DNA of 64,000 nucleotides, from positions 62,001 to 126,000 of the forward strand of contig NZ_NPJI01000110.1 of assembly GCF_002251435.1 (NCBI RefSeq), written 5' to 3'. Under the pieces are notes generated by a model that saw nothing but the letters and a program-made list of their open reading frames with translations, made no database searches and was not told the DNA's origin. Each line of letters starts with the position of its first letter. The first letter of the stretch is position 1. This DNA comes from Prevotella sp. P2-180 (GTDB lineage Bacteria; Bacteroidota; Bacteroidia; Bacteroidales; Bacteroidaceae). Shown here piece after piece: positions 17,870 to 26,892 of this stretch. Made by a program: the position numbers and the translations under genes.

Positions 17870-18389
17870 ATATATAGAACAGTTGCTTGAGCGCTATTGG
17901 CTTTGCGAAACTTCCCTCGAGGAAGAGCGCATACTTAGGGCATTCTTCTGTCAGGAGAACGTCCCGGATGGCCTACGCAAGTATAAAAGTCTGTTTGCTC
18001 TTGAGAAAGAGTCGATGCAACAGCACTCATTGGGTGACGACTTCGACAAGCGAATGCTTGAACTCGTGGGACATAGTGAGCCACAACGCGTAAAAGCCGT
18101 GCGCATCTCTTTGCAGCAGCGCATGATGCCGCTTTTCAAGGCTGCTGCTGTCGTGGCCATCATAGTGTCGCTCGGCGGTGCAGCACAATTCCAGTTCGGT
18201 AAGACCGATGGTGGCGACGATATCAACTATGCTGACTATAAGGATACATTCAGCGACCCGGCAGTGGCCTACGACCAGGTGGAGGGCGCTTTGGAAATGG
18301 TATCTGAAGGCTTCTGTCAGTCAGAATCGTCAGACTCGCTCGCCTCGATAGGCAGTGCCGTAAATGACAACACTAAAAGGACGGAATGA
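17859..18389 (+). CDS. Putative membrane anti-sigma factor
   Basis: This 176-residue protein overlaps the ECF sigma gene by 11 bases. It has a cytoplasmic N-terminal part of about 85 residues, rich in Glu and Leu (LLERYWLCETSLEEERILRAF), one transmembrane helix at about 90-108 (FKAAAVVAIIVSLGGAAQF), and an acidic periplasmic tail. No named domain is recognised, but gene order, overlap and topology match small anti-sigma factors of Bacteroidetes that hold the sigma factor at the membrane. The function is inferred from those points only. Confidence 0.7.
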   Translation: MDYKYIEQLLERYWLCETSLEEERILRAFFCQENVPDGLRKYKSLFALEKESMQQHSLGDDFDKRMLELVGHSEPQRVKAVRISLQQRMMPLFKAAAVVAIIVSLGGAAQFQFGKTDGGDDINYADYKDTFSDPAVAYDQVEGALEMVSEGFCQSESSDSLASIGSAVNDNTKRTE

Positions 18390-18886
18390 AAAAGACAATT
18401 CTCATAGTCTTGGCTATGGTGGCATCTTTGGCTGCCAATGCACAGCGAATAGCCGATTTCGCCTCAAAGTATATGGATGCCAACAAAGGCGACACCTTAC
18501 TCAAATGTGTGACTGTAGGGCCGAGAATGATGGAACAACTCACTAAAATGCATGACACGCAAAGCAATGAGGCAATCACACAGGCCATTAAGAAACTGAA
18601 GACTGCACGCATCGTGACTGTCACAGAGTCAGTGGACTCGTATTATGAAAAGGCGGAAAAACTATTGAAACAGTTTCCTCTACGCTTCAGTCATGACAAA
18701 GACTTTCGCAACACCCACTCTTACGGCACTTTCTACACCCGACGACAGAAAGACGGGGCTGTGGTGGAACTGATAATGTTGCATGCCGACACACTGAAAC
18801 CAGCTATGGTGATTGTAAACCTCACTGGAGACATCGACAACGACTTCATCGAATTATTGTCGAAAAATGTCGGCTCAAAAAAATAA
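18386..18886 (+). CDS. Secreted DUF4252 protein
   Basis: This 166-residue exported protein begins with a clear signal peptide (MKKTILIVLAMVASLAANAQ) and continues as a small alpha/beta domain resembling DUF4252 (FASKYMDANKGDTLLKCVTVG, then VVELIMLHADTLKPAMVIVNLTG). It overlaps the putative anti-sigma gene by 4 bases, so all three genes form one operon. DUF4252 genes often follow such sigma/anti-sigma pairs in Bacteroidales, suggesting an envelope-stress role, but its biochemical job is unknown. Confidence 0.8.
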   Translation: MKKTILIVLAMVASLAANAQRIADFASKYMDANKGDTLLKCVTVGPRMMEQLTKMHDTQSNEAITQAIKKLKTARIVTVTESVDSYYEKAEKLLKQFPLRFSHDKDFRNTHSYGTFYTRRQKDGAVVELIMLHADTLKPAMVIVNLTGDIDNDFIELLSKNVGSKK

Positions 18887-18984
18887 GATATTTCTATGCT
18901 TTCTCTATAATAAAAATCATGTTTAGTAAAACCAGAAACTGTGAAGTTTCGATTCTCTCAAATTTTTCATAACATATTTTTTAA

Positions 18985-19027
18985 AACGGGGACATCATCC
19001 AATGTGGTGAGTTCCCGTTATTTTTTT
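18985..19027 (+). terminator. Rho-independent terminator of the ECF/DUF4252 operon
   Basis: AACGGGGA (18985-18992) pairs with TTCCCGTT (19012-19019) with one G-U pair. An inner CATCA/TGGTG pairing extends the hairpin, and ATTTTTTT follows at once. It lies 100 bp after the DUF4252 stop codon. Confidence 0.8.
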
Positions 19028-19052
19028 ATATACAAAAAAAAAGGACTTTTTG

Positions 19053-19083
19053 TTTGTGGCTTCAATTTTTTTCCTTACTTTTG
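19053..19083 (+). promoter_or_regulatory. Promoter of the PUL ECF sigma gene
   Basis: TTTG at 19053-19056 and TACTTTTG at 19076-19083 are separated by exactly 19 nt, a full match to the Bacteroidetes consensus. The start point expected 5-7 nt downstream falls on or next to the ATG at 19089, so the mRNA may have no leader. Confidence 0.7.
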
Positions 19084-19088
19084 CACCC

Positions 19089-19658
19089 ATGGTTAGACAA
19101 ACAGACATATTTCTCGTGGATTCCATGCGTCAGGATTCACAAAAAGCCTTCGATATTCTGTTCGAACGATACTCGAAGGAACTCTATGCTTACTCATTGC
19201 AGTTCACAAAGTCTGCTGAGGAAGCTGAGGAGATTGTCCACGACGTGTTTATTTGCCTATGGACAAACCGCCATAGGCTGAAACCAGTAGAATCCCTTCG
19301 CCCTCTGCTTTTCCAAATGTCAAAATACCGGCTCATTAATGCCTTCAGGGCTAGGGTGGCATCGCCAGTGTTCGAGGAATATGTAGAACTGAAAGACAAA
19401 AGGCTCTGCAATACACATTCCTCCTTGGAATATGAGGAAATGGTGAGACTTGTGAAATATAACCTCAACCTCTTGCCTATGCAACAAAAAATCATTGTCG
19501 GAATGGCAAAGTTTGATGAACTCACTCCTGCGGAAATTGCCGGGAAACTGGGCATTAGCGTACAAACGGTAAGAAACCAACTGTCTGCGGGAATGAAAAA
19601 GCTGCGTGAACTTCTTTCAGGCACAATAATGCTTCTATTGTTATTTTTTATTAAATAG
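19089..19658 (+). CDS. ECF sigma factor controlling a PUL
   Basis: This 189-residue sigma factor is of the expanded Bacteroides ECF family that pairs with FecR anti-sigma factors and STN-bearing SusC proteins. Region 2 (SQKAFDILFERYSKELYAYSL, then AEEIVHDVFICLWTNR) and region 4 (LPMQQKIIVGMAKFDELTPAEIA, then ISVQTVRNQLSAGMKKLREL) are clear. The C-terminus ends in a short hydrophobic run (LLLLFFI), common in this family. The start at 19089 is preferred over 19050, which lies upstream of the promoter -7 element, and over ATG 19125, which would cut region 2. In the known model, binding of the glycan by SusC relays through FecR to free this factor, which then transcribes the SusC operon. Confidence 0.92.
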   Translation: MVRQTDIFLVDSMRQDSQKAFDILFERYSKELYAYSLQFTKSAEEAEEIVHDVFICLWTNRHRLKPVESLRPLLFQMSKYRLINAFRARVASPVFEEYVELKDKRLCNTHSSLEYEEMVRLVKYNLNLLPMQQKIIVGMAKFDELTPAEIAGKLGISVQTVRNQLSAGMKKLRELLSGTIMLLLLFFIK

Positions 19659-19756
19659 AAAGAAACACATATTACATTAATGTTATATTTCTTGTATATA
19701 TATTAGAAAAAACAATGTCTGACGATAAGTCAGAGTAATTAAAATATATCCAAACA

Positions 19757-20716
19757 ATGAAATATCTTATAAAAAAATACCGAAACAACAATTTGTCGCC
19801 ACAAGACTTGGTATCGTTGAGGCAACAGCTTGACACTACCGACGACGAACAGCTTGCCGTCTTGCTCGAAAACGACTGGCAGGATGCCGACACCAACCTC
19901 ACGTTAGCCGATCAGGAGAGGTTGGATAACGTAAAACAACGGCTAAACAGCGAGATAGAAAAGCCGAAAAACAAAAGTGGCGTCTTTACCATTATTAAAT
20001 ATGCCGCAGTGCTACTCATTCCTCTTCTCATGGGCACAACCGTTTTCTTCTATATGAAAAGCCAGAAGTCGCTTAAAGAGCAGACGATTGTTACCACAGG
20101 CAAGGGAGAGAGTGCTACGGTAAGTTTGCCCGACGGCTCCCGTGTGACACTTTATTATGAGTCACGCATTGGTTATCAGTTGTCGTCGTTCAACAAGACT
20201 TGCCGTAAGGTGAGTTTTGATGGAGAGGCGCATTTCGACGTGAAAAGCGACAAAGAGCATCCGTTTGTCATTGCCAACAAGCATCTTGAAGTGACGGTTC
20301 TTGGTACTGTGTTCAACCTTTCTGCACGACAAACGGAAACAAACGCTGACTTATATCTTGAGGAAGGCAGTGTCTGTCTTAGCTCTACTTCTTCTGGACA
20401 TTCAATTACGATGGAACCGCAAGACCGTGCAATAGTCGACTATGCCACGGGAGAGATAACCGTCGAGCGTCTGTTGTCGAGACCTCTTACTATGGCTCAA
20501 GGATATCTCACGTTCGACAGTACACCTCTTTCAAAAGTTGTCAAGACCATAGAGTCTAACTTCGGCTGTAATGTGAATGTGGCAGATAAGTCTCTTATGA
20601 CCAAGACCTTCTCTGGTTCTTTGCCCGCAAAAAATATCAACGAAGCCCTCGAAGTTCTCTGCCTCTCGTTTGAGATCAATGTGAATAGGGTAGGGAATAC
20701 GTATACTCTGCGGTGA
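19757..20716 (+). CDS. FecR-family anti-sigma factor
   Basis: This 319-residue inner-membrane protein has an N-terminal cytoplasmic segment that would hold the sigma factor (1-80), a transmembrane helix (about 80-103, IIKYAAVLLIPLLMGTTVFFYM), a periplasmic FecR domain (about 115-215; LPDGSRVTLYYESRI, FDGEAHFDVKSDKEHPF, VTVLGTVFNL), and a C-terminal DUF4974 module (about 255-319; LTFDSTPLSKVVKTIE, KTFSGSL). DUF4974 is thought to contact the STN domain of the partner SusC, and the SusC encoded next does have an STN domain. The order sigma, FecR, SusC, SusD is the standard trans-envelope signalling set. Confidence 0.94.
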   Translation: MKYLIKKYRNNNLSPQDLVSLRQQLDTTDDEQLAVLLENDWQDADTNLTLADQERLDNVKQRLNSEIEKPKNKSGVFTIIKYAAVLLIPLLMGTTVFFYMKSQKSLKEQTIVTTGKGESATVSLPDGSRVTLYYESRIGYQLSSFNKTCRKVSFDGEAHFDVKSDKEHPFVIANKHLEVTVLGTVFNLSARQTETNADLYLEEGSVCLSSTSSGHSITMEPQDRAIVDYATGEITVERLLSRPLTMAQGYLTFDSTPLSKVVKTIESNFGCNVNVADKSLMTKTFSGSLPAKNINEALEVLCLSFEINVNRVGNTYTLR

Positions 20717-20828
20717 GGAAAGTTTAAAAAAAATCCCTTTGGAATAGTATATAGTCCGGAATTTGTTGTATATAATGGTAAAGAGAATTATTGACACCAT
20801 TTTTATTAACACAAAAAAACAACAAAGA

Positions 20829-23800
20829 ATGGACAGAAACAAAAACAAGAAGCATCTCATCGTGCTACTGCTCATGGCAGTATTTTGTTGTGGTAATGTC
20901 TATGCCCAACACAAACAAACGGTGACTGTTCAAGTGGAAAACGCCAACTTGAAACAAGTCTTTGCAGCCATCGAGAGTCAGACAACTTATCACTTCTCCT
21001 ATCGCGATGAAATAATCGACAAACGGCAGGACATCACGCTAAACATGACCAAGGCTCCTGTGGAAAGAGTGCTCAACAGGGCTTTGATGAAACGAAACCT
21101 TGCTTATCGTGTCGTATCAGAGAAATCTATCGTAATCTACGACAAAGACTCTGAGCCTGACGTAACAGGACAGAAACACGCATCTAAGCGAAAGATTACT
21201 GGACGAGTGATCGACAGTTCTGGAGAACCTATTATTGGTGCCAGCGTAATGGTGAAAGGAACAGGAAGCGGCTCGGTGACCGATGTCGACGGATGCTTCA
21301 ACATCCTTACAAACAATAAGCGTGTCACCCTTTCCGTTTCGTATATCGGCTTCCAGCCGCAGGATGTAGTGTCGGAAGGAAACAAGGAGTTGAACATTAT
21401 GCTCAGGCCAAACGAACAACTACTTGAGGAAGTAGTGGTCACAGGTTACGGAACTTATAAGAAGTCGGCATACGCAGGCTCGGCGTCAACAGTGAAGACA
21501 AGCCAGCTGAAAGACGTGCCGGCAGTGTCGTTCTCCGGTCTGCTGCAAGGTGCCGCACCTGGAATACAAATCAGTTCCTCTTCCGGTCAGCCAGGTGCCG
21601 CCACTTCAATCAACATACGCGGTATGGGCTCTTTCAACGCATCCAACTCACCTCTTTATGTCATCGACGGTGTGCCCACAATGTCGGGCAACGTGTCTAC
21701 ACTCGACACCGATGCCGGGCTTGACATCATGAGCACCATCAACACCTCCGACATTGAAAACATCACGGTCATTAAAGACGCTGCGGCTGCTTCTCTTTAT
21801 GGTTCGCGTGCAGCTAATGGTGTGATACTCATCACCACAAAGAAAGGAAAGGTGGGAAAACCTTCTGTCGCGTTCAAGTCAGACTGGGGATTCTCCGACT
21901 TTGCCATGGACTACCGACCCATCATGAGCGGAGAGCAACGTCGTGAATATATCTACAACGGACTGAAGGCTGGACAGATAATCAACAACGACGCCACAGA
22001 GGAAGAGGCAACAAAATATGCCGACGAGAATATTGACCTGTATGCACCAGTGCCTTGGTGCGGATATGTAGATTGGGACGATATACTGTTCAAGAAGGGA
22101 AACCACCAAAACTACGAGGCGTCGGTGTCTGGAGGTACTGAAAGATTCAAGTATTACACTTCACTGGCTTACCTCAACCAGGAAGGTATCACCGCAAATT
22201 CCGGATTGGAACGCATCAGCGGAAGGGTGAATGCTGAATACAAGGCCACCAACCGCCTCACACTTGGAGCCAACATGCTCTTCTCAAAGGTTAATCAGGA
22301 CGTATATAGTGAAGGAACTAGCTATACGTCTCCTTTCTATAGCTCAAGAAACTGTGTCGTGCCATCAGACCCCGTTTACAACGAAGACGGTACATGGAAT
22401 CGCGAGTTCATACGAAACGACGACCGAAACCCATTGCTTTCGCAGACCTACGATTCACGTCGCGAATACATCACCCGCTACTTCAACACCATCTATGGCG
22501 AATACGAGTTCATACCCAACCTCAAGTTCAAGTCTACACTGAGTTACGACTACAACATCAACAAGGGTGAGAGCTGGAACGACCCACGCACATCAAATGG
22601 AGATGACGTGAACGGCGAGATGTACAAGAACATCTACGAGAGAAGCAAACTCGTATGGGCAAACCAATTGTCGTATGTTACAACCATTGCCGACGACCAT
22701 CATCTCGACCTGCTTGCAGGATATGAGGTGGACGACCAGTATCGCGACTATGTAAGCGGCGACCGCATGAACTTCGCCACTTATAACAAGCCTTCGCTCA
22801 GCAACGGAGCCACACTCGGAGACGCCGGTGGTTCAAGCACACGCACACGCCTGCTCTCATATCTCACACGCGTAAACTACGACTACAAAAACCGCTACTA
22901 TCTCGGAGGCAGCTTCCGAACCGACGGCAGTTCGCGACTCGCCTCAGGCAACCGCTGGGGCAAGTTCTGGTCGGTGTCGGCTGCATGGCGCATGATGGAA
23001 GAGAACTTCATGAAGCCGCTAAGCCATTGGCTTACAGACCTTAAGCTGCGTGCCTCTTATGGCGTGAATGGCACATTACCTTCCGACTATTATGGATATT
23101 ATGGTCTTCTCAGTGTGTCAAGCAGCTATATCGGTGATCCGGCTTACACTCTCTCGCAAATAGCCAACGACAAACTGTCGTGGGAGACAAACCATAACCT
23201 GAACATTGGTGTGGACATAAGCCTTTGGAACAGGGTGAACGTGACCGTAGAATACTATACACGCCGCACAAAAAACCTGCTCATGGACTATCCCATATCC
23301 ATGACAACAGGATTCGGCAGCTATCTGTTGAATATTGGAGAGGTGAAAAACCAAGGTGTAGAACTTGAGATAACGTCACGAAACATTGAGACAAAGGACT
23401 TTAGCTGGAACACCACTTTCAATCTCTCTCACAACAAAAACAAAATCGTAACACTCGACGGCACACAGACTGAAATCATCAGCGGTTCGCAGATCCATAA
23501 GGTCGGAAGCTCTTACCGTACCTTCTACCTCATAGAGTTTGCTGGTATCAATCCCGACAACGGACGCCCGCAGTTCTATACTAATACAAAGGACGCCAAC
23601 GGCAATTATGTAAAAGAAGTGACCGAAAATGCAGATGAGGCAAACCGAATAGCAACAAAGCATGCCGAACCTAACTTCACTGGCGGTCTAGTCAATAGCC
23701 TGAGATACAAGTGGTTCGACCTCAACTTCACCTTCTCTTACCAGTTTGGCGGATACAACTACGACAACTGGGCACAGAAGACAGAACATGGCGGCAACGA

Positions 23801-24158
23801 CCTTGAGGCCAACATCCCCGCCTATTACGCCAACTCATGGAAACAACCAGGCGACATCACCGACTATGAACTCTTCATCGAAGAGCCTGATTATCCAATG
23901 AGCAGCTATTCCACCACACGCCGTCTGCACAGCAGCGACTTCATCCGACTGAAAAACCTCACTTTTGGGTTCACACTTCCAAAGGAATGGACTTCCAGGA
24001 TAGGACTCGACAACGTGCGACTCTATGCTTCCGGCAACAACCTCTGGACATGGGCGCGCTACGACCAGTACGACCCTGAGGCTGTAAGCGCTGGTTCGGC
24101 CATCTGGGGTACACCGCCACTGAAGACCATGACATTCGGTATAAACATCAATTTCTAA
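20829..24158 (+). CDS. SusC-family transporter with STN signalling domain
   Basis: This 1109-residue outer-membrane TonB-dependent transporter starts with a signal peptide ending at VYAQ. An STN domain follows (about 30-100; VQVENANLKQVFAAIE, YHFSYRDEII), then a carboxypeptidase-D-like domain (about 125-200; GRVIDSSGEPIIGASVMV, SYIGFQP), the EEVVVTGYGTYKKSAYAGS TonB-box/plug start, the plug (INIRGMGS, PLYVIDGVPTM, ASLYGSRAANGVILITTKKGK) and a barrel ending MTFGININF. The STN domain is the part that signals to FecR, so this transporter is also the sensor of its own operon. The start at 20829 is preferred over a TTG at 20763, because the signal peptide begins there. Confidence 0.95.
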   Translation: MDRNKNKKHLIVLLLMAVFCCGNVYAQHKQTVTVQVENANLKQVFAAIESQTTYHFSYRDEIIDKRQDITLNMTKAPVERVLNRALMKRNLAYRVVSEKSIVIYDKDSEPDVTGQKHASKRKITGRVIDSSGEPIIGASVMVKGTGSGSVTDVDGCFNILTNNKRVTLSVSYIGFQPQDVVSEGNKELNIMLRPNEQLLEEVVVTGYGTYKKSAYAGSASTVKTSQLKDVPAVSFSGLLQGAAPGIQISSSSGQPGAATSINIRGMGSFNASNSPLYVIDGVPTMSGNVSTLDTDAGLDIMSTINTSDIENITVIKDAAAASLYGSRAANGVILITTKKGKVGKPSVAFKSDWGFSDFAMDYRPIMSGEQRREYIYNGLKAGQIINNDATEEEATKYADENIDLYAPVPWCGYVDWDDILFKKGNHQNYEASVSGGTERFKYYTSLAYLNQEGITANSGLERISGRVNAEYKATNRLTLGANMLFSKVNQDVYSEGTSYTSPFYSSRNCVVPSDPVYNEDGTWNREFIRNDDRNPLLSQTYDSRREYITRYFNTIYGEYEFIPNLKFKSTLSYDYNINKGESWNDPRTSNGDDVNGEMYKNIYERSKLVWANQLSYVTTIADDHHLDLLAGYEVDDQYRDYVSGDRMNFATYNKPSLSNGATLGDAGGSSTRTRLLSYLTRVNYDYKNRYYLGGSFRTDGSSRLASGNRWGKFWSVSAAWRMMEENFMKPLSHWLTDLKLRASYGVNGTLPSDYYGYYGLLSVSSSYIGDPAYTLSQIANDKLSWETNHNLNIGVDISLWNRVNVTVEYYTRRTKNLLMDYPISMTTGFGSYLLNIGEVKNQGVELEITSRNIETKDFSWNTTFNLSHNKNKIVTLDGTQTEIISGSQIHKVGSSYRTFYLIEFAGINPDNGRPQFYTNTKDANGNYVKEVTENADEANRIATKHAEPNFTGGLVNSLRYKWFDLNFTFSYQFGGYNYDNWAQKTEHGGNDLEANIPAYYANSWKQPGDITDYELFIEEPDYPMSSYSTTRRLHSSDFIRLKNLTFGFTLPKEWTSRIGLDNVRLYASGNNLWTWARYDQYDPEAVSAGSAIWGTPPLKTMTFGININF

Positions 24159-24178
24159 ACCCTTCATAAACAGATAAA

Positions 24179-25660
24179 ATGAAAATAATAGCATCATATA
24201 TCATTTTCGGGACAATGGCACTTACTGTAGCGTCGTGTTCTGACGGATGGCTGGACGTAGAGCCTTCTACCGCTGTAGAGACAGACAAGTCCATCAATGA
24301 GCTATCCGATGTCAACATCATGCTCAACGGCATTTACACTACCATGCAAGATGCCTACGCCTATTCAGGACGACTCGTCTACTATGGCGACGCCTGTGGC
24401 GACGACATGATGGCATATAGTTCCACAAAACGCACTGGTAACTACTACACGTTCAACTTCACTAAAGATACAGCACCGTCCACCTTCTGGTCTTATCCAT
24501 ACAAGATGATAGGTCTCTGCAATATCATACTCGCAAAAATTGACAATCTGGAAACCAAGGAGACCGAATTGCGTGACTATTATAAGGGCCAGGCTCTCGC
24601 CTTGCGCGCCATGCTCCTATTCGACCTCACGAAATTCTATGGCTATCCATACAAGAAAGACAATGGAGCATCGCTCGCCGTGCCTATCGTGACAACAGTG
24701 CTCGACAAGGAGGCGAATCCAAAACGCAACACTGTGGCTGAGTGTTACTCACAGGTCATTGCCGACCTGAAGGCCGCTGTTGCTGCTATGGACAACGACG
24801 AGGGCAAGGCTTTCCACAAGGGACACATCAACCTCTATGGAGCTCAGACCCTGCTCAGCCGCGTTTATCTGTATCATGGAGACAATGCTGAGGCTCTTGC
24901 CATGGCTGCTCAAGCCATAAAGGGTGCTGAGGCTGAGGGATATAAGCTCTGGACAAATGCTGAATATGCTACCGCATGGGGCAACGATGCCAGCAACGGA
25001 ACAAAGGGAGAAGTGCTGTTCGAAATAGTTAACACCACCGACGACAGTCCTGGAAAAGAGTCGCTCGGACGCCTACACTCGCCTAACGGATATAAGGATA
25101 TCTGTCTCACCAGCAGTTTCTATGCTCTGCTCAACGAAGATCCTGACGACGTGCGACTGAAACTTCTCGTATACAGCAGCAAGCGCGCCTTCGTCAAAAA
25201 GTATCAGCCGCAGGATGGAGAAGACATCATGGACGCAAACATTCCTCTGCTACGTCTCTCCGAAGCTTATCTTAATGCCGCTGAGGCTGCCGTGAAGACC
25301 GGCGACAATGCTTCTGCTGTGAAATATCTTGACGCAATAGTCTCACGAGCCAATCCCGACAACTCCGTAGAAGGCACAACCATAAGCCTCGAACGCGTTA
25401 TGACCGAACGACGCAAGGAACTCGTGGGAGAGGGACACCGCTTCTTCGATGCCCTACGTGACGGTGGATCTGTAGACCGACACGACGTGAAGGGACAGTC
25501 GAAAATCAGTTCCACCAAGCACTACATCACCAAGGCTGAGAAGATGAATTTCTCGTGGGACTACTACAAGTGTGTGCTCGCAATACCAAAGGCTGAGATC
25601 GACGCAAACCAAAACATGGAACAGAATCCTGTATACGATTCTGCCAGCGATGAGGAATAA
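24179..25660 (+). CDS. SusD/RagB-family glycan-binding lipoprotein
   Basis: This 493-residue surface lipoprotein has a signal peptide with lipobox VASC (Cys20). SusD features are SDGWLDVEPSTAVE near the N-terminus (the conserved DxxP region), YYKGQALALRAMLLFDLTKFYGYPY (TPR-like helix), IPLLRLSEAYLNAAEAAVKTGD and the C-terminal RRKELVGEGHRFFDALRDGG, followed by AIPKAEIDANQNMEQNP. It starts 20 bp after the STN-SusC gene and forms a complex with it. Length and motifs are typical. Confidence 0.95.
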   Translation: MKIIASYIIFGTMALTVASCSDGWLDVEPSTAVETDKSINELSDVNIMLNGIYTTMQDAYAYSGRLVYYGDACGDDMMAYSSTKRTGNYYTFNFTKDTAPSTFWSYPYKMIGLCNIILAKIDNLETKETELRDYYKGQALALRAMLLFDLTKFYGYPYKKDNGASLAVPIVTTVLDKEANPKRNTVAECYSQVIADLKAAVAAMDNDEGKAFHKGHINLYGAQTLLSRVYLYHGDNAEALAMAAQAIKGAEAEGYKLWTNAEYATAWGNDASNGTKGEVLFEIVNTTDDSPGKESLGRLHSPNGYKDICLTSSFYALLNEDPDDVRLKLLVYSSKRAFVKKYQPQDGEDIMDANIPLLRLSEAYLNAAEAAVKTGDNASAVKYLDAIVSRANPDNSVEGTTISLERVMTERRKELVGEGHRFFDALRDGGSVDRHDVKGQSKISSTKHYITKAEKMNFSWDYYKCVLAIPKAEIDANQNMEQNPVYDSASDEE

Positions 25661-25678
25661 TCAATAACTCTTAAATAA

Positions 25679-26803
25679 ATGATAAATAACATTTTATATC
25701 GTTCTCTTTTATTTTTAGCTTGCATGTCGGTATATTCCGGCATGCAGGCTTCTGACGACCATAAGCCACTTCTTACGGCCGACGGCCCATATATCATCCA
25801 TAATGTCGATGGCAGCACTCGGGTGGTAAGCGTAAGCCTTGAAGGGCACGTCAGCGACACTACCTATACTTCACTTCCAGCCAACTTCAGTTTTGACGTG
25901 GTGTCTCACGACGCCCAGCATCGTTTCCCCGTTTCGCTACATCATGTGGAGCGTCCTCAGTGCTACTATCCCCAACCCGACAAACTCTTTGTCATGTCTG
26001 ACCCGCATGGCGACCTCGACTGTGCAGTCAGCCTGCTAAAGGCAGGGGGAGTGATTGACAACAACTACCGATGGGCGTACGGAAGAAACAGCCTGATGGT
26101 CATAGGCGACGTGATGGACCGAGGCAACGACGCCACGCAGATTCTTTGGTTACTCTATAAACTGGAACAGGAGGCTGCCGAGGCTGGAGGCTCTGTCCAC
26201 TTCCTCTTGGGCAATCATGAGCCAATGGTGCTTATGAACGACCTTCGCTATACAAAAGAGAAATACCTGCTTTTGGCTGAGCGAATGATGCTGGAATATC
26301 CTCAGCTATTGTCGCGAGGATCGGTGCTGGGCTATTGGCTTTCCACACGCAATACTATTGAAAAAATCGGACGAACGCTATTTGTACACGCAGGTATCAG
26401 TCGCGAATTTCTTGACCTTGGACTTTCGTTGCCCATGGTAAACGAGCATGTGAGCCACGGACTATGGATGAACAAGCAGCAACGCCGTGCCGATTCGCCT
26501 CTCACGTGGTTTCTCTTTGCTTCCAAAGGACCGTTGTGGTATCGGGGCATGGTTAGGCAGGAAGAGCGTTACAGCCCTATTGCCACCGATACACTGGACA
26601 TGGTTCTCCGTCATTTCGACGTAGATCGTGTCGTTGTGGGCCATACGATATTCCCCGAGGTCACATCACTACATGGCGGCCGTGTGTTGGCAGTGAATGT
26701 GGACAATAAGAAAAACCGAAAACATCACCGCACCCGAGCCATTCTCATAGAAGGCACCGTCGTCAGCTTTGTAGATGACGATGGAAAAGGCTTCATTCCA
26801 TGA
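25679..26803 (+). CDS. Secreted calcineurin-like metallophosphoesterase
   Basis: This 374-residue protein has a signal peptide (about 1-24) and the full metallophosphoesterase signature: DPHGDLD (about 102-108), GDVMDRGND, LLGNHEPM, FVHAGIS and VVGHT. These give the Asp, Asn and His metal ligands. The closest type is the Ser/Thr-phosphatase-like branch of the superfamily (PP2A-like, as in bacterial PrpA/ApaH relatives). It starts 18 bp after susD, so it is part of the sigma-FecR-SusCD operon. An exported phosphatase in this place suggests that the imported glycan carries phosphate or that phosphate is gained from it; that is inference. The start ATG at 25679 is the only one that keeps the signal peptide. 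Confidence 0.88.
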   Translation: MINNILYRSLLFLACMSVYSGMQASDDHKPLLTADGPYIIHNVDGSTRVVSVSLEGHVSDTTYTSLPANFSFDVVSHDAQHRFPVSLHHVERPQCYYPQPDKLFVMSDPHGDLDCAVSLLKAGGVIDNNYRWAYGRNSLMVIGDVMDRGNDATQILWLLYKLEQEAAEAGGSVHFLLGNHEPMVLMNDLRYTKEKYLLLAERMMLEYPQLLSRGSVLGYWLSTRNTIEKIGRTLFVHAGISREFLDLGLSLPMVNEHVSHGLWMNKQQRRADSPLTWFLFASKGPLWYRGMVRQEERYSPIATDTLDMVLRHFDVDRVVVGHTIFPEVTSLHGGRVLAVNVDNKKNRKHHRTRAILIEGTVVSFVDDDGKGFIP

Positions 26804-26819
26804 TTTTTTTACATTTTTG

Positions 26820-26851
26820 TTTGGTCATTAAGCAATATTTGTTTATCTTTG
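26820..26851 (+). promoter_or_regulatory. Promoter of the GH127 gene
   Basis: TTTG at 26820-26823 and TATCTTTG at 26844-26851 with a 20-nt spacer match the consensus well. The expected leader is about 35 nt. The promoter shows that the arabinofuranosidase can be expressed apart from the upstream ECF-controlled operon. Confidence 0.7.
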
Positions 26852-26892
26852 CAAAAGGAAAGACTAATGATTATAAACTTTTTTACATAACT

